A DNA stretch of 15,324 nt. It comes from an uncultured Actinomycetes bacterium. GTDB lineage: Bacteria > Actinomycetota > Thermoleophilia > Gaiellales > F1-60-MAGs149. Both the position numbers and the translations under genes were made by a program. The notes under the pieces were generated by a model. That model made no database searches. It was not told the origin of the DNA and was given only the letters and a program-made list of their open reading frames with translations. The stretch lies in NCBI GenBank assembly GCA_903960645.1, contig CAJCBN010000045.1:1-15324 (forward strand), in the 5' to 3' direction. This document shows, in pieces, positions 13,508-15,324 of this stretch (positions within the stretch are counted from its first letter, which is position 1; each line of letters begins with the position of its first letter).

Positions 13508-15324
13508 ATGAGTGACGTCTTTGGCACTGAAATCGCCGTTGAGGTCGCAGCAGGAGACATCAGTCTCCGCTTTGCGACCGGGCAGCTGGCGAAGCAGGCA
13601 GACGGCGCGGTGCTGGTCACCAGCGCCGACACCGTCGTCCTGTCCACCGTCGTCGGAGCGCAGGAGGCCCGCCCCGGCGCGGACTTCTTCCCGCTGACCG
13701 TCGACGTTGAAGAGAAGATGTACGCCGCCGGCAAGATTCCGGGCGGCTTCTTCAAGCGCGAGGGCAAGGCCACCGAGAAGGCCACCCTGAATGCGCGCAT
13801 GATCGATCGTCCGATCCGCCCGCTGTTCCCGAAGGGCTTCCGCAACGAAGTCCAGGTCATCGGGACCGTGCTGAGCGTCGACATGATCGTCTCGCATGAC
13901 ATTCTCGCGATGAACGGCGCCTCCGCGGCGCTGATGATCTCCCCGCTGCCGTTCGCCGGCCCGGTCGGCGCTGTGCGCGTCGGTCTGATCGACGGCGAGC
14001 TGCGCGTCAACCCCTCCATGCCCGACATGCTCGAGAGCGATCTCGACCTGATCGTGTGCGGCACCCCCGAGGCCATCACCATGGTCGAGGCCGGCGCCAA
14101 CATCGTGGCCGAGGACAAGATGGTCGAGGCGCTCGAGCTGGCCCACACCGTCATCAAGGACGTCTGCGCCGCGCAGATGGAGCTCCAGCAGAAGGCCGGC
14201 AAGGCCAAGTGGTACTCCGAGACCGTTGACGCCGAGCTGGACGCCAAGTACGGCGCCTCGTTCGACAGCGAGATCGCCGCGCACGGCATCAGCGGCGTCG
14301 AGAAGGCCCAGGCCGCAGCGTTCGCCGCTGAGTGCCCGCCCGTCTCGGCCGACGCGACCGAAGAGGTCATGGTCCGGCGCACGCAGGTCAAGTTCGCACT
14401 TGGCTTCATCAGCGATCGCCGCCGCGCCGCCGCCGTCAAGGCACCGGTGCAGGAGCAGTTCGGCGAGGCCATCAAGGGCCTGTCCGACGCTGAGCAGGAC
14501 TCCAAGGAGCTCAAGAGCGCCAAGCGCTCTGCGCTGATCGAGCGCATCGTCAACGAGATCAAGCTGCCGTTCCCCTCGGGGTCGGAGCACGGTCTGGACG
14601 CTGCGACGACGGGTGCCGTCAAGGCCGCCATCGACAGCGTCTACAAGCAGATCGTCCGCACCAAGATCGCCGTTGACAAGCGGCGCCCCGACGGTCGCGG
14701 CGAGAACGAGATCCGCCCGATCGCCGTCCGCGCCGGCGCCATGCCGCGCACGCACGGCTCGGCGATCTTCACCCGCGGGCAGACGCAGGCGCTGACTCTG
14801 GTGACGCTCGGCACGATGAAGGAGGAGCAGCGGATCGACGACCTGTCCCTCGAGAACACCAAGCGCTACATCCACCACTACAACTTCCCGCCGTTCAGCG
14901 TTGGCGAGACCGGCTTCATGCGCGGTCCGAAGCGCCGCGACATCGGCCATGGTGCGCTCGCCGAGCGCGCCCTGCTCCCGGTCGTCCCGCCGGCGGATGA
15001 GTTTGCGTACACGATGCGCGCCGTCTCGGAGATCCTCGAGTCGAACGGCTCGTCGTCGATGGCGTCGGTATGCGGTTCCAGCCTCGCGCTGATGGACGCC
15101 GGTGTGCCGATCAAGGCTCCCGTCGCCGGTATCGCGATGGGCCTGATCAAGGAGGGCGATAGCCTCGTCATCCTGACTGACATCCAGGGCGCCGAGGATC
15201 ATCTCGGCGACATGGACTTCAAGGTCGCCGGCACCGCCGAGGGTATCACCGCCCTGCAGATGGACATCAAGATCACGGGTGTCACCCGTGAGCTCTTGAA
15301 GGACGCGCTGTCCCGCGCCAAGGA
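13508..15324 (+). CDS. pnp: Polyribonucleotide nucleotidyltransferase (PNPase), 3' end beyond window
   Basis: The first 605 codons are present; the rest of the second core and the KH and S1 domains would lie past the right edge. PNPase degrades RNA 3' to 5' using phosphate and can add 3' tails. The first RNase PH-like core shows DFFPLTVDVEEKMYAAGKIP (from about residue 58), GGFFKREGK and DRPIRPLFPKGF. The second starts at RPDGRG (393-398) and has RTHGSAIFTRGQTQ, NFPPFSVGETG, IGHGALAERA and SNGSSSMASVCG. The catalytic aspartates equivalent to E. coli D486 and D492 are D564 and D570 (EDHLGDMDFKVAG). The helical linker between cores is about 75 residues longer than in E. coli. A purine-rich AAGGGAAG ribosome-binding region precedes the ATG. 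Cotranscription with rpsO is likely. Confidence 0.97.
   Translation, partial: MSDVFGTEIAVEVAAGDISLRFATGQLAKQADGAVLVTSADTVVLSTVVGAQEARPGADFFPLTVDVEEKMYAAGKIPGGFFKREGKATEKATLNARMIDRPIRPLFPKGFRNEVQVIGTVLSVDMIVSHDILAMNGASAALMISPLPFAGPVGAVRVGLIDGELRVNPSMPDMLESDLDLIVCGTPEAITMVEAGANIVAEDKMVEALELAHTVIKDVCAAQMELQQKAGKAKWYSETVDAELDAKYGASFDSEIAAHGISGVEKAQAAAFAAECPPVSADATEEVMVRRTQVKFALGFISDRRRAAAVKAPVQEQFGEAIKGLSDAEQDSKELKSAKRSALIERIVNEIKLPFPSGSEHGLDAATTGAVKAAIDSVYKQIVRTKIAVDKRRPDGRGENEIRPIAVRAGAMPRTHGSAIFTRGQTQALTLVTLGTMKEEQRIDDLSLENTKRYIHHYNFPPFSVGETGFMRGPKRRDIGHGALAERALLPVVPPADEFAYTMRAVSEILESNGSSSMASVCGSSLALMDAGVPIKAPVAGIAMGLIKEGDSLVILTDIQGAEDHLGDMDFKVAGTAEGITALQMDIKITGVTRELLKDALSRAK

Noticed and set aside
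13433..15202. Minus-strand open frame of 589 codons opposite pnp
   Set aside because: It mirrors the codon structure of pnp, is biased to Leu/Asp/Gly/Arg/Val and has no domain. pnp itself is certain.
1..15324. CRISPR arrays, insertion sequences, integrases, phage or toxin-antitoxin genes
   Set aside because: No direct-repeat arrays, terminal inverted repeats or genes of these families were seen. Composition looks even across the window.

Overview
The window is very GC-rich (roughly 70% by eye) and densely coded. It carries typical high-GC actinobacterial features: many GTG starts, very short intergenic gaps, and -10 hexamers placed only 6-8 nt before start codons, as expected for leaderless mRNAs. 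Its core genes (rpsO-pnp, era, a tRNA-Leu) show it is chromosomal. The type I-alpha glutamine synthetase, rather than the adenylylated form usual in Streptomyces and Mycobacterium, would fit a deep-branching actinobacterium such as Thermoleophilia/Solirubrobacterales. That placement is an inference from gene content only.

Layout. (1) 1-3194, minus strand: a three-gene unit, GntR/FCD regulator -> cytochrome P450 -> glutamine-synthetase-like ligase. The last two overlap by 4 nt and the ligase runs off the left edge. It looks like a regulated amine-processing operon. (2) 3269-4153, plus: Era GTPase. (3) 4157-5398, minus: membrane-anchored glycoside-hydrolase-like TIM barrel (DUF4015 type). (4) 5476-6144, plus: DeoC-fold protein lacking the Schiff-base lysine. 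(5) 6141-7013, minus: polysaccharide-deacetylase-fold protein lacking two metal ligands. (6) 7058-10643, plus: apparent operon of Nudix hydrolase, M3 oligoendopeptidase and methylaspartate ammonia-lyase. (7) 10640-11383, minus: TauE/SafE permease, preceded by tRNA-Leu(CAA) at 11417-11500. (8) 11647-12972, plus: glnA (GSI-alpha). (9) 13167-15324, plus: rpsO and the start of pnp, cut by the right edge.

No insertion sequence, phage gene, CRISPR array or integrase is visible, and no stretch over 300 bases lacks a gene. The most interesting points are: the P450/GS-like/GntR unit with a palindrome on its internal promoter; two adjacent convergent genes whose products both keep an enzyme fold but lose key catalytic residues; a complete methylaspartate ammonia-lyase without glutamate mutase nearby; a repeated leaderless promoter architecture; a 14-nt promoter motif shared by glnA and rpsO; structured leaders or spacers around glnA, rpsO and pnp; and a PNPase whose inter-core linker is about 75 residues longer than in E. 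coli. I found no clearly new multi-gene defence or mobile system.
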